Shown one piece after another: positions 1 to 7,534 of a stretch of DNA of 10,000 bases. Source of the DNA: Calditerrivibrio sp. (GTDB taxonomy: Bacteria; Chrysiogenota; Deferribacteres; Deferribacterales; Calditerrivibrionaceae); NCBI GenBank assembly GCA_020217115.1, contig JAIWOA010000045.1:1-10000 (forward strand), given 5' to 3'. Every line of letters starts with the position of its first letter. The first letter of the stretch is position 1. A program made the translations under genes and the position numbers. The notes under the pieces were generated by a model that saw only the letters and a program-made list of their open reading frames with translations, was not told the origin of the DNA and did not search any database.

Positions 1-771
1 TATAAGATAACCAACAATCCTATCCTCACAATTTATGGCAGGGATGACAGCAATATACTCATGGTTTCTCAATTCATCAAGTTCCTCTGATACATAAGTT
101 GCTCTTTTTTCTTCCATAGCCTTGTTAAACATCACGTTAAATCGATTCAATTCAAAAGGTTCACCTATCTGAACCACTTTTACAAAGCTCTTACTTTTAT
201 CCACAAAAATAGCTCCTGTTGTAATACCATAGTTTTTGGAGATTAAATTAATTAGCTTTATGGATGCTTCATCTTCATCCCATATATACATATTTTTAAT
301 TTCATGCATAATTGAGCGTAAGCTAACAGGTTTTAAAATAAAACTTTTTTCCAATTGATCGTGGGATAATTTTAAGAGGTAAAAAGAATTCCTTAGCTGC
401 TCAAATTTTGATACAAAATAATAATTCTCCTCCCTTAATTTTCTTATGGTTCTCCTATAAAAAAAGTGGAATTCACCACATATCAATACAAAAATAAGGT
501 TTTGTAAGAAAACATCCATGGGGAATAGATTGTAATAAAAATAGGAAAAAATACCAAAAACCATTATCAAAAATAAACCTATATTAAGTCCATAGTATAG
601 TGTTATTGTAGAAAGTAATAGAAGGAAAAAGTTTACTTCAGAAGATAATAGCAGAGGATCCTGCTTGTTATATAAAAAACCAACGGCAAAATATATGCCG
701 CTAAAAATTATTACCTCTATCAATACTGACAGTGTTGCAATATCGATATTCGACTTTTTGTATAATTCCAT
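1..771 (-). CDS. pelD: PelD-like c-di-GMP receptor of Pel exopolysaccharide export, N-terminal part (runs off left edge)
   Basis: An open minus-strand frame starts with ATG at 771-769 and continues to the window edge (257 codons, no stop). The N-terminus has about four hydrophobic segments (residues about 11-34, 47-65, 66-80 and 85-105). A charged helical linker follows (about 107-145), then a GAF-like alpha/beta region from about 165 onward. The stretch LLKLSHDQLEKSFILKPVSL (132-151) resembles the conserved linker of PelD proteins as I remember them. In Pseudomonas, PelD is an inner-membrane protein with four TM helices, a GAF domain and a degenerate GGDEF domain whose I-site binds c-di-GMP to switch on Pel synthesis. 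That GGDEF part lies outside the window, so binding residues cannot be checked. The start is one base past the PelC stop codon, which implies translational coupling. The PelC neighbour makes the assignment much stronger than the sequence alone. Confidence 0.82.
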   Translation of the reverse strand, partial: MELYKKSNIDIATLSVLIEVIIFSGIYFAVGFLYNKQDPLLLSSEVNFFLLLLSTITLYYGLNIGLFLIMVFGIFSYFYYNLFPMDVFLQNLIFVLICGEFHFFYRRTIRKLREENYYFVSKFEQLRNSFYLLKLSHDQLEKSFILKPVSLRSIMHEIKNMYIWDEDEASIKLINLISKNYGITTGAIFVDKSKSFVKVVQIGEPFELNRFNVMFNKAMEEKRATYVSEELDELRNHEYIAVIPAINCEDRIVGYLI

Positions 772-772
772 A

Positions 773-1270
773 CTATTTATTAATCAGGTTACGAATGAGC
801 TTTTGAGCCAATGTTGTGATCGATTCATGCCCCCAGCCACTTTTTGCACCTACAGCAGAAAATATAATTTTATTACTTTTTAAATCAATAAAAACAAGAG
901 AAAGCCCAACTGCTGGTTCACCGTCGATACCTGTTTTATATCTCCACTCATTAATTTCACCAGTAACAAGAATATCAGCATTAAGATTTTTAGCATTAGA
1001 CTTTATCTTTTCTATTTCATACTTATCATCATCAGATTGGTTTTCTGAAATATTGATAATATCATAGCCATAAATACTTAAAACCGTCTTTGTAATACTT
1101 GCTGCCCTCTCACCTGCTAAAAAAGTCTCAGTATTATTTTTAAATTTACCAACGTAAATCCTTCCCTTTTTGTCCACTGAAAACTGTTGGTTATCATAAA
1201 TACTTGAACATCCAGCAAGTATAATGGAAAAAATTGATAACAAAATAATAACATTAAGTAACTTTTTCAT
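773..1270 (-). CDS. pelC: PelC-like outer-membrane lipoprotein of Pel export
   Basis: This is a 165-residue lipoprotein. Its signal peptide ends in the lipobox LAGC with Cys21 as the lipidated residue; Ser at +2 and +3 predicts outer-membrane sorting. Family hallmarks are GERAASI (53-59), EWRYKTGIDGEPAVGLSL (108-125) and SGWGHES (144-150). They match the conserved core of PelC as I recall it, and the length is close to the 172 residues of the Pseudomonas protein. Known PelC forms a dodecameric ring on the periplasmic face of the outer membrane that guides the polymer to the PelB pore. The ATG at 1270-1268 is preceded by a G-rich ribosome binding site (GGGGG, 4 nt before the start). The gene begins 16 bp after the MinD-PilZ gene stops and ends 1 bp before pelD, so it is surely in one operon with both. 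Confidence 0.88.
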   Translation of the reverse strand: MKKLLNVIILLSIFSIILAGCSSIYDNQQFSVDKKGRIYVGKFKNNTETFLAGERAASITKTVLSIYGYDIINISENQSDDDKYEIEKIKSNAKNLNADILVTGEINEWRYKTGIDGEPAVGLSLVFIDLKSNKIIFSAVGAKSGWGHESITTLAQKLIRNLINK

Positions 1271-1286
1271 AATGCCCCCATCTATT

Positions 1287-3263
1287 TTATTTTTTTATTT
1301 TTGGAGTTGACTGTATAAATTCAGCATCCAATAGTAGTTTATTTACAGTATCAGTGATTGTTGCCTTAATATAATCGTTGTTTTCAAAAATATTAAAGCT
1401 ACCATCTTTCACATTTGCAATTTCATAAAAAGCCTCTAAACCTGAAAATTTATCCATTTCAGCATGTATTACATTACCATTTCTAAAGTAAACCTTACCA
1501 ATGACCTCATCACTTATTATTTCAAGAAGCAGATTTCTCTTAGATTTTGAGATCAATTCTAAAAGCTCTTTTATATTAATGTTTTCAAAACTACCCGACA
1601 AAGAAACTTTTTTACTTTCTTCACTATCCATTAACTGCTCACAAATATCTATATATTCAGCTATATACTTAGCTACCGTATCAGAGATCTCTTTAAAGAC
1701 TATACCATATTTGTTGTTATCCCTGAAATTCTTGACTATACCAACAACCTCACTGAGTTCTTTGCCGTTGTTTAAAATAAAGTTTACTCTTACTACACTT
1801 CCTATATTTAGAGGCTTTGTAGATGTTATAAGCATACCATTGAGACTTATATCCAATATTTGACCCTCAAAAGGGGGCAGGTCATTCATATATATATGAC
1901 AGGCGATATTTACAAAATAACGTTTATTATTTCTTAGACTATACTCTTTGTACTGTTTTGGATAAGAAATTTTAATCAGATCACTAAATTCAGTGATTAA
2001 TTGAAGAGCTCTAGTATTGAATTCTATAAGCTTATCCCTATACATGTATCTAACTTTACATTCTCCACCTCTGGTAAGCATTTCAACGATAGATGGCGTT
2101 GCCTCTATGAGTATATATTTCCCCAAATCCCAACCAACAATCTTCGTGGAAAAAAATCTATCCTCTCTAAAAACAAATATCATATCCTGTCCAACTTCAA
2201 AATTGTTGAAATAACTATTTTCCAGATTTGGTTTGTAATGCCTACGTGTATAAATGTTGAATATCTTATTAAGCTGGCTTAATTCTTTGGAAAGATTCTG
2301 TATCGACTTCTCAATATTAGCGATAAAAAATGTCTCATTTTCATTCAAGGGTGCAGCTACATCCCCATCACTTTTGTTTTTTTCACTTGATAATAATTTA
2401 TCGTTTGCTTTCCCAATATCACCTCCATTAAAAGCTCCGGAAGAACCATCCACCTGAAAAATATTTTCAAATAAATTCATTATATCCAGATTGGGATTTT
2501 TGACTTTTATAAAATTTTTAGCAAACTCCCCAAATATCCGGGCAGTCACTCCATTAGAAGCCAAATATATTACAGGTGTCTGTTTGTTTACAGCTTCCCT
2601 CATCAAAGACTCTTCAGGGACAGGGCCAAGCAAAGAAATATCTATATCCAGAAAATTTTTCACAGCATCTTTAAACTTTGAAAAAATACTATCAACCTGC
2701 GTTCTACTCTGGGCTCTGTTAACAACCACGGTGGTTGGCTTTACTATATTTTTACTTTTTAATATTTTTAAAAGACCATAGGCATCTTTTATTGATGTTA
2801 CTTCGGGAATTAAAACAAGCACCATAACATCAGCGAACTGAATAAACTGAACCACATCATTTGATGCACCTGCAGCACAATCTATTATCAAAAATTCAGG
2901 GTCTTCTCGAAACTCCGATAATTTCTTTATGATTTTATCACGATCTCTATTTGATAGATTAGCTAACTTTGCCACTCCATTACCTGCAGGTATAAGATAA
3001 AAGTTTGGATATTTTTCAGAGGTAAATACAACATCGTTTATAGAAACATCATCTGAAAGTAGATGCTCTATTGTATAATTGGGCTTTGAACCTAAAAGAA
3101 TATCTGCATTACCAAGTGAGAGATCTGCATCTAATAGACAGGTCTTTTTACCCAACTTAGCCAATGACAAAGCGATATTTAGAGAAAAATTACTCTTACC
3201 AACACCACCCTTTCCACTTGCAACAGTTATAACATAAGATTTCTGTCTAACTCTATTTGACAT
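1287..3263 (-). CDS. MinD/FlhG-like ATPase fused to YcgR-N-like, PilZ and DUF4388 domains
   Basis: This 658-residue cytoplasmic protein has four parts. Residues 10-253 are a MinD/FlhG-type P-loop ATPase: deviant Walker A SGKGGVGKS (16-24, signature Lys18 and Lys23), LLDADLSLGNADILLG (43-58), and Walker B LIIDCAAG (125-132). Residues 254-350 are a low-complexity linker plus a helix. Residues about 353-435 look like the YcgR N-terminal domain. Residues about 440-545 are a PilZ domain with RNNKR (444-448, RxxxR) and DISLNG (471-476, DxSxxG), both c-di-GMP motifs intact. Residues about 553-645 match DUF4388 (PATAN), with GKVYFRNGNVIHAE near 589-602. I chose ATG at 3263 rather than an upstream TTG at 3299. 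The conserved fold begins just after this ATG, and the TTG lies inside a -35 box. No Shine-Dalgarno precedes the ATG. Inference: a c-di-GMP-controlled positioning or switch ATPase for the Pel apparatus. Its exact role is unknown. Confidence 0.88.
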   Translation of the reverse strand: MSNRVRQKSYVITVASGKGGVGKSNFSLNIALSLAKLGKKTCLLDADLSLGNADILLGSKPNYTIEHLLSDDVSINDVVFTSEKYPNFYLIPAGNGVAKLANLSNRDRDKIIKKLSEFREDPEFLIIDCAAGASNDVVQFIQFADVMVLVLIPEVTSIKDAYGLLKILKSKNIVKPTTVVVNRAQSRTQVDSIFSKFKDAVKNFLDIDISLLGPVPEESLMREAVNKQTPVIYLASNGVTARIFGEFAKNFIKVKNPNLDIMNLFENIFQVDGSSGAFNGGDIGKANDKLLSSEKNKSDGDVAAPLNENETFFIANIEKSIQNLSKELSQLNKIFNIYTRRHYKPNLENSYFNNFEVGQDMIFVFREDRFFSTKIVGWDLGKYILIEATPSIVEMLTRGGECKVRYMYRDKLIEFNTRALQLITEFSDLIKISYPKQYKEYSLRNNKRYFVNIACHIYMNDLPPFEGQILDISLNGMLITSTKPLNIGSVVRVNFILNNGKELSEVVGIVKNFRDNNKYGIVFKEISDTVAKYIAEYIDICEQLMDSEESKKVSLSGSFENINIKELLELISKSKRNLLLEIISDEVIGKVYFRNGNVIHAEMDKFSGLEAFYEIANVKDGSFNIFENNDYIKATITDTVNKLLLDAEFIQSTPKIKK

Positions 3264-3270
3264 GTTTAAA

Positions 3271-3299
3271 ATTATAATTATCCAACAAACAAATGTCAA
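3271..3299 (-). promoter_or_regulatory. Consensus sigma70 promoter for the MinD-PilZ gene, with predicted leaderless start
   Basis: Read on the minus strand, TTGACA (3299-3294) and TATAAT (3276-3271) are both exact consensus and separated by exactly 17 nt. Only seven bases (TTTAAAC) lie between the -10 box and the ATG at 3263, so RNA should start at the A of the ATG or within a few bases of it. It would drive the MinD-PilZ gene, pelC and pelD separately from the TPR gene. The promoter fills nearly the whole 46-bp gap after the TPR stop codon. Function is inferred from sequence only. Confidence 0.72.
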
Positions 3300-3309
3300 C
3301 AGAATTTAA

Positions 3310-5754
3310 CTATTTACATTTACCAGTATTTTTTGCCTCATCATATTTTTGACACTGTCCAAGGGAACATGCATCCTTTAGATCCTGACAACCCAAATAG
3401 CTATTACCAATCAAAAGATAACTTTCACCTCTATTTTCAAGGGAAAATTTATCCTTAGGATTTATTTTTAAAGCTTGACCATACTGCTTAATGGCTTCAT
3501 AATAATTACCCTGATTATAATAAATATCACCTAAATACCCAATTACATCTGGATGATTAGGATTAATAGAAATAGCTTTTTTAAAATCTGCAATCGCTAA
3601 TGTGTAGTTCTTCTGGTTAAAATAAAGAATACCCCTGTTATAATAGCCAAGAAAATAGTTAGGAGAAATAGATATTGATCTATTATAATTTTCAAGTGCC
3701 TTTGGATAATTATTCAAATACTCATAACTCAGCCCTTTATTTAAATAAGCTTCTGTGTAGTTCGACTTTCTAAGAATAGCATTATCATACTCTATTATAG
3801 CATTGTTGTAATCCTTTAAATCCATTAGAACATTGCCTTTCTCAAAATATCCCCAATAATCTGAAGGATTTATGGAAATTGCTTTATCAAAATACAATAG
3901 AGCTCTATCATAGTTTTTAAGCTTTCTATAAGTCATCCCCATATATATATTTGAGTCAAGATGTTCTGGACTGCTTTTTAATGCACCACTAAAATCATTT
4001 ATAGCTGCATCGTAAAGGCCTTGTTTGTAGTACAATACACCCCTATTGTATAGAGCCAGGTTGTCTGTAGGTATTATTGAAACAGCTCTGTTATAACTCT
4101 CCATAGCTTTTTGGTAGTTATCTGAAAACTCATAGGACATACCAATATTTATATGGGCATCAATATAATCTGGATTTTCAGTAAGCACTTTATTAAACTC
4201 TGCAATTGCAGCAGAATAATTATACTGATTCATATATTTTTTGCCCTGCTCAAAGTATCGCTTCCCTTTATCAGATAACTTAAAGGGATCATTGTAAACC
4301 TGACCAATATTGGAAACTTTTTTAACTGTTGTCTGATAATTAACTACAGGTTTCTTCGCAACAATACTGGGATTGTTCACAATAGAGATATAATTCCCAA
4401 TATTGTAGTCAGGCATTATTTCAAGAGTTTTAATGAAATCGTATTTTGCGTACTCCATTTTATTTAAATAGTAATAAGCAATCCCCCTATCATAATGACC
4501 TATATGGTTTTTAGGATCAAGATCTATACCTTTTGAGTAATCTTCTATTGCCTTCTCAAGATTTTGTAGATTATAGTAACTTAGACCTCTTCCAACGTAG
4601 GCATTTGCATATTTTGGATTCATAGATATTGCTGTTGAATAATCATCTATCGAACCTATGTAATCTTTTAGATAATATTTAGCAAGTCCTCTGCTGTAAT
4701 ATGCATTGTGGTATTGTGGATCTAATTCAATGGACTTATTAAAATCCCTTAATGAAGATTTGTAATCTTGTATCTCGTAGTAAAGCAACCCTCTATTATA
4801 GTATGCAAGAGCATAATTAGGATCTTTTTCAATTGCCTTTGTGTAATCGTACAAAGCTGCATTATAATTTTTCAATTTAAAATAGACAAGGGCTCTGTTG
4901 TTATAGGCATATGAATAGTTAGGATTTAAAGAAAGAGACTTATCATACATCTTAAGTGAATTTTGATAGTCTTCAAGATAGTATAATGCCAGACCCTTCC
5001 CCATATAGGCTATATGTGATTCCTCATTTAAACTTATCGCTTTTTCGAAATACTGAACTGCCAAATTAGGATCGGAATATCTACCATCAACCCATAGTTC
5101 ATAGGCTTTATTTATCCAATTTTCTGATTCCAATTTATTTGCAATGGAACTAAATTCCTTGTTAACTTGTTCCTGTTCTTTCTTTAGATTATCTATCTTT
5201 TGTTGGCTATATTTAGGGGAATTTGAATATGAGCCATAGTTTTTATCCTCAGACTTGCTCATCGTTTTCAATTCAGACTCAAGGGTTCTATTCTTTTTTT
5301 CCAATTCCTCAAATTTTGCAAGAAGAATATTCATATTTTTCTGCATCTCTTGATACTGAGACAAAGATCCCTTATCTTGCTTTATATAATCTATTTTATC
5401 CTTTATGGAGTCAGTATCAACTTCAGATTTTATTGTCACCTGAATGAAAAATGAATCACCATCTACCCCATTCTTGATTGAAACTATTTCAGTTTTCATC
5501 ATGCCAAGAGCCATTGCAGATATCTCATCTTTTTTTAGAGATCCATCCTGAACAATCGTAAGAGATTCTATATATGTTCCAGCCTTTTCAATAATCTCCC
5601 TCTTAGCGTCAGCAATAGCAGCTACTTTGGCATCATCCATCGACTGGTTTGAACCCAAAATCTTTTTTACAGAATGTGTATATATTTTTTTTTCAGCATG
5701 GACAGATGAATTCAGAAAAGAAAAAAACAACAAAAACAGAAATAAATATCTCAT
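3310..5754 (-). CDS. Secreted TPR-repeat protein at the head of the pel operon, possible PelB-TPR counterpart
   Basis: This is an 814-residue protein with a Sec signal peptide (1-20, cleavage after VHA). Residues about 21-115 form a small alpha/beta domain that resembles LPP20/FlgT-N-type periplasmic domains. Residues about 130-210 are a charged, coiled-coil-like stretch. Two blocks of 34-residue TPRs follow in strict phase: seven repeats at about 213-450 and eight plus a partial one at about 497-790, split by a 45-residue linker. The end is a Cys-containing tail (Cys789, 796, 801, 813). The ATG at 5754-5752 has an excellent ribosome binding site, AAGGAGG at 5765-5759. In Pseudomonas the gene before pelC is pelB, an export protein with a periplasmic TPR superhelix followed by an outer-membrane beta barrel. 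This protein has the TPR part but no barrel-like C-terminus. A periplasmic scaffold role in Pel export is therefore inferred from position and architecture. The domain calls are firm, the role is not. Confidence 0.8.
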   Translation of the reverse strand: MRYLFLFLLFFSFLNSSVHAEKKIYTHSVKKILGSNQSMDDAKVAAIADAKREIIEKAGTYIESLTIVQDGSLKKDEISAMALGMMKTEIVSIKNGVDGDSFFIQVTIKSEVDTDSIKDKIDYIKQDKGSLSQYQEMQKNMNILLAKFEELEKKNRTLESELKTMSKSEDKNYGSYSNSPKYSQQKIDNLKKEQEQVNKEFSSIANKLESENWINKAYELWVDGRYSDPNLAVQYFEKAISLNEESHIAYMGKGLALYYLEDYQNSLKMYDKSLSLNPNYSYAYNNRALVYFKLKNYNAALYDYTKAIEKDPNYALAYYNRGLLYYEIQDYKSSLRDFNKSIELDPQYHNAYYSRGLAKYYLKDYIGSIDDYSTAISMNPKYANAYVGRGLSYYNLQNLEKAIEDYSKGIDLDPKNHIGHYDRGIAYYYLNKMEYAKYDFIKTLEIMPDYNIGNYISIVNNPSIVAKKPVVNYQTTVKKVSNIGQVYNDPFKLSDKGKRYFEQGKKYMNQYNYSAAIAEFNKVLTENPDYIDAHINIGMSYEFSDNYQKAMESYNRAVSIIPTDNLALYNRGVLYYKQGLYDAAINDFSGALKSSPEHLDSNIYMGMTYRKLKNYDRALLYFDKAISINPSDYWGYFEKGNVLMDLKDYNNAIIEYDNAILRKSNYTEAYLNKGLSYEYLNNYPKALENYNRSISISPNYFLGYYNRGILYFNQKNYTLAIADFKKAISINPNHPDVIGYLGDIYYNQGNYYEAIKQYGQALKINPKDKFSLENRGESYLLIGNSYLGCQDLKDACSLGQCQKYDEAKNTGKCK

Positions 5755-5769
5755 AATTCCTCCTTATTA

Positions 5770-5782
5770 GTCTATATTAGAC
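5770..5782. repeat. Small inverted repeat, possible operator over the TPR-gene start site
   Basis: GTCTA-TAT-TAGAC is a perfect 5-bp inverted repeat with a 3-bp centre. It directly follows the predicted -10 box of the leftward operon and covers the expected transcription start and early leader. A repressor site or a small 5'-UTR hairpin are both possible. At this length in AT-rich DNA chance cannot be excluded. Confidence 0.35.
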
Positions 5783-5810
5783 ATTATAAGGTAAATTAAA
5801 AATATTTAAA
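5783..5810 (-). promoter_or_regulatory. Candidate promoter of the TPR-pel operon
   Basis: On the minus strand an exact TATAAT lies at 5788-5783, with a weak -35 (TTTAAA, 5810-5805) 16 nt upstream. Transcription would start near 5776, giving a leader of about 22 nt that includes the AAGGAGG ribosome binding site. The poor -35 box suggests activator dependence or help from the adjacent A/T tracts; this is inference. Confidence 0.45.
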
Positions 5811-5813
5811 TAC

Positions 5814-5835
5814 TTTTTTTAAAAAAAATTTTTTT
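5814..5835. other. Phased homopolymeric T7-A8-T7 tract in the divergent control region
   Basis: Runs of seven T, eight A and seven T follow each other without interruption in the middle of the 165-bp divergent intergenic region. Such tracts are intrinsically stiff or bent. They can act as UP elements or as sites for nucleoid proteins between divergent promoters. No protein-binding motif can be named from sequence alone. Confidence 0.4.
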
Positions 5836-5858
5836 ATTTGATTTTTACTTAATTAAGG

Positions 5859-5898
5859 TTTACATAATAATTAACAATGCAAATAATTAAAATATAAT
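5859..5898 (+). promoter_or_regulatory. Candidate promoter(s) for the MuiA-LOG operon
   Basis: Two overlapping options are visible. One is TTTACA (5859-5864), 17 nt, AATAAT (5882-5887). The other is TTAACA (5871-5876), 16 nt, TATAAT (5893-5898). The first leaves a leader of about 25 nt before the ATG at 5920, with AAGGAG (5908-5913) as ribosome binding site. The AT richness makes the choice uncertain. Confidence 0.42.
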
Positions 5899-5919
5899 AA
5901 ACATAATAAGGAGACTAAA

Positions 5920-7524
5920 ATGATAAATAAGCTGGTTTTTCTTACTGTTTTTCTATTTTTTATTTTTTCAATTTCTATGGCAAAATCTGTTGATATAGAT
6001 TCTAAAGGGGCTATAAAATCCGTTTCAGTTTACCTTGATGGAGCATTGATAAAAAAATCGATGAAAGTTCCACTGGTAAAAGGTGAAAATAGTGTAAGGA
6101 TATCCGGGAATTCACTCTATACCAATGATAATACGGTAAGTGTTTACTTTGATAAGATTAATGATGTAAAAATATTAAACGTTAAAACAGAAAAAACATT
6201 TTTAAACAAAAAGAATAGTGAAAAAGTTGAAAAACTTAACATAAAAATCGATTCTTTAAATAAACAGATAACAGCTCTTAACAATGAAAAATCTATATTA
6301 AATAATTCAATAAATCTATTCCAGAGAGATAATACCTTTAATCAATTTAACAAATTTACAATTCTTGAGTTTGAAGAATATATAAAATTTTCTGAAAGAA
6401 TACTTGCATCTAAATACGAAAAAATTGCATCTATAGATGAAAAACTAAAAAAACTTTTAGAGGAAAAAAAGTCTTTAGAGATGGAACTAAGCTTGATAAA
6501 AAGTAATGAAAAGGCAGATAAAACAATCATAATAGAATGTACATCAAATGCCGACATAGATTCCTCTTTAGAATTATCTTATATGGTAAATAATGTATCA
6601 TGGAAGCCATCATACGATATAAAAGCAGATACATCCTCTGGAAAGATCGAAGTTATCTACTATGCAGTTGTAAAACAGTCCACCTATGAAGATTGGAATA
6701 ATGTTACATTAGATATCTCCACTGCAAGGCATGTTTATGGTAATATCCCTAAACTAACCCCAATAATAGTTGATTTTTATAAACCAATTGTCAAAAAAAG
6801 CTCCCCTTTATATATTGAAGCTTTAGCTACAAAATCTGCAAAACTGTTACAACCTGAAGTTGAATTAAGTGATGAAGATTTAAAACCAAAAGTAAGTGAG
6901 AATTTCACATCTTTTAGCTTCCTTATACCCAAAAAAGTTAATATCCCTTCAGATAATGAAGAATATAGATTTCAAATTTATTCTGCTTACAATGAAAATT
7001 CAATTTCATACTATTCAGCTCCAAAATTATTAGAGAGAGTATTTTTAGAGGGTAAAACTGCTAACAAATCTGAATTTCCACTCCTATCTGGGGAGATGAA
7101 TCTTTATATGGATGGAAGATTTATAAATAAAGCAAAGCAGATTAGTACAATACTACCCGGTGACAATTTTACCATGTCATTTGGAGTAGACGAAAGTATA
7201 GGTATAAGTAGATCTCTTAAAAAAAGATTCACAGAAACAGTAGGAGTATTTTCAAAAAACAATTTACTAATTTATGAATATGAGATAAAAATAACAAACT
7301 CTAAAAAGAAAGATGTAAAAGTTAATATTGAAGATATACTCCCCAAATCTGCAAATGAATCTATAAAGGTGGAGTTACTAAATTTATCACAGGAAAAATA
7401 CAAAATGGATGAAGACAACATAATATCATGGGGAATTGAATTAAAAGCAGGAGAAAAGAAGATTTTGAGATACGGATTTAAAATTGAGTACCCACAGGAT
7501 AAAAAAATTACAGATATAGAATAA
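5920..7524 (+). CDS. Secreted DUF4140/DUF4139 protein, MuiA (mucoidy inhibitor A) family
   Basis: This 534-residue exported protein has a signal peptide (1-21, cleavage after SMA). An N-terminal DUF4140-like beta domain (about 28-95) includes SVSVYLDGALIKKS. A long coiled coil spans about 95-200. The DUF4139 domain (about 212-525) contains the conserved LSYMVNNVSWKPSYDI (219-234) and the QSTYEDWNNVTLDIST stretch (253-268). Length and domain order match the MuiA family. The family name comes from an enterobacterial gene whose product suppressed mucoid colony formation; its biochemical function is not known to me. It is transcribed divergently from the Pel-type operon, which invites a link to exopolysaccharide, but that is only suggestive. 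Start: ATG with AAGGAG 6 nt upstream. The LOG gene follows after 10 bp. Confidence 0.85.
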   Translation: MINKLVFLTVFLFFIFSISMAKSVDIDSKGAIKSVSVYLDGALIKKSMKVPLVKGENSVRISGNSLYTNDNTVSVYFDKINDVKILNVKTEKTFLNKKNSEKVEKLNIKIDSLNKQITALNNEKSILNNSINLFQRDNTFNQFNKFTILEFEEYIKFSERILASKYEKIASIDEKLKKLLEEKKSLEMELSLIKSNEKADKTIIIECTSNADIDSSLELSYMVNNVSWKPSYDIKADTSSGKIEVIYYAVVKQSTYEDWNNVTLDISTARHVYGNIPKLTPIIVDFYKPIVKKSSPLYIEALATKSAKLLQPEVELSDEDLKPKVSENFTSFSFLIPKKVNIPSDNEEYRFQIYSAYNENSISYYSAPKLLERVFLEGKTANKSEFPLLSGEMNLYMDGRFINKAKQISTILPGDNFTMSFGVDESIGISRSLKKRFTETVGVFSKNNLLIYEYEIKITNSKKKDVKVNIEDILPKSANESIKVELLNLSQEKYKMDEDNIISWGIELKAGEKKILRYGFKIEYPQDKKITDIE

Positions 7525-7534
7525 TGAGGAGTCT

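Noticed and set aside
665..883. Short plus-strand open frame across the pelC/pelD junction
   Set aside because: It lies antisense to two well-supported genes and has no ribosome binding site or recognisable motif; it is a shadow frame. The same holds for the plus-strand frames within 816-2781 and at 5223-5447 and the minus-strand frames at 6342-6557 and 7441-7659.
3264..3299. N-terminal extension of the MinD-PilZ protein from a TTG at 3299 (12 extra, hydrophobic residues)
   Set aside because: The TTG is part of a perfect -35 box, has no ribosome binding site, and the conserved ATPase fold starts right after the ATG at 3263.
3310..5754. The 102-bp periodic DNA in this stretch as a CRISPR-like or satellite repeat
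   Set aside because: The period equals 34 codons and the copies diverge at the DNA level; it is explained by TPR protein repeats.
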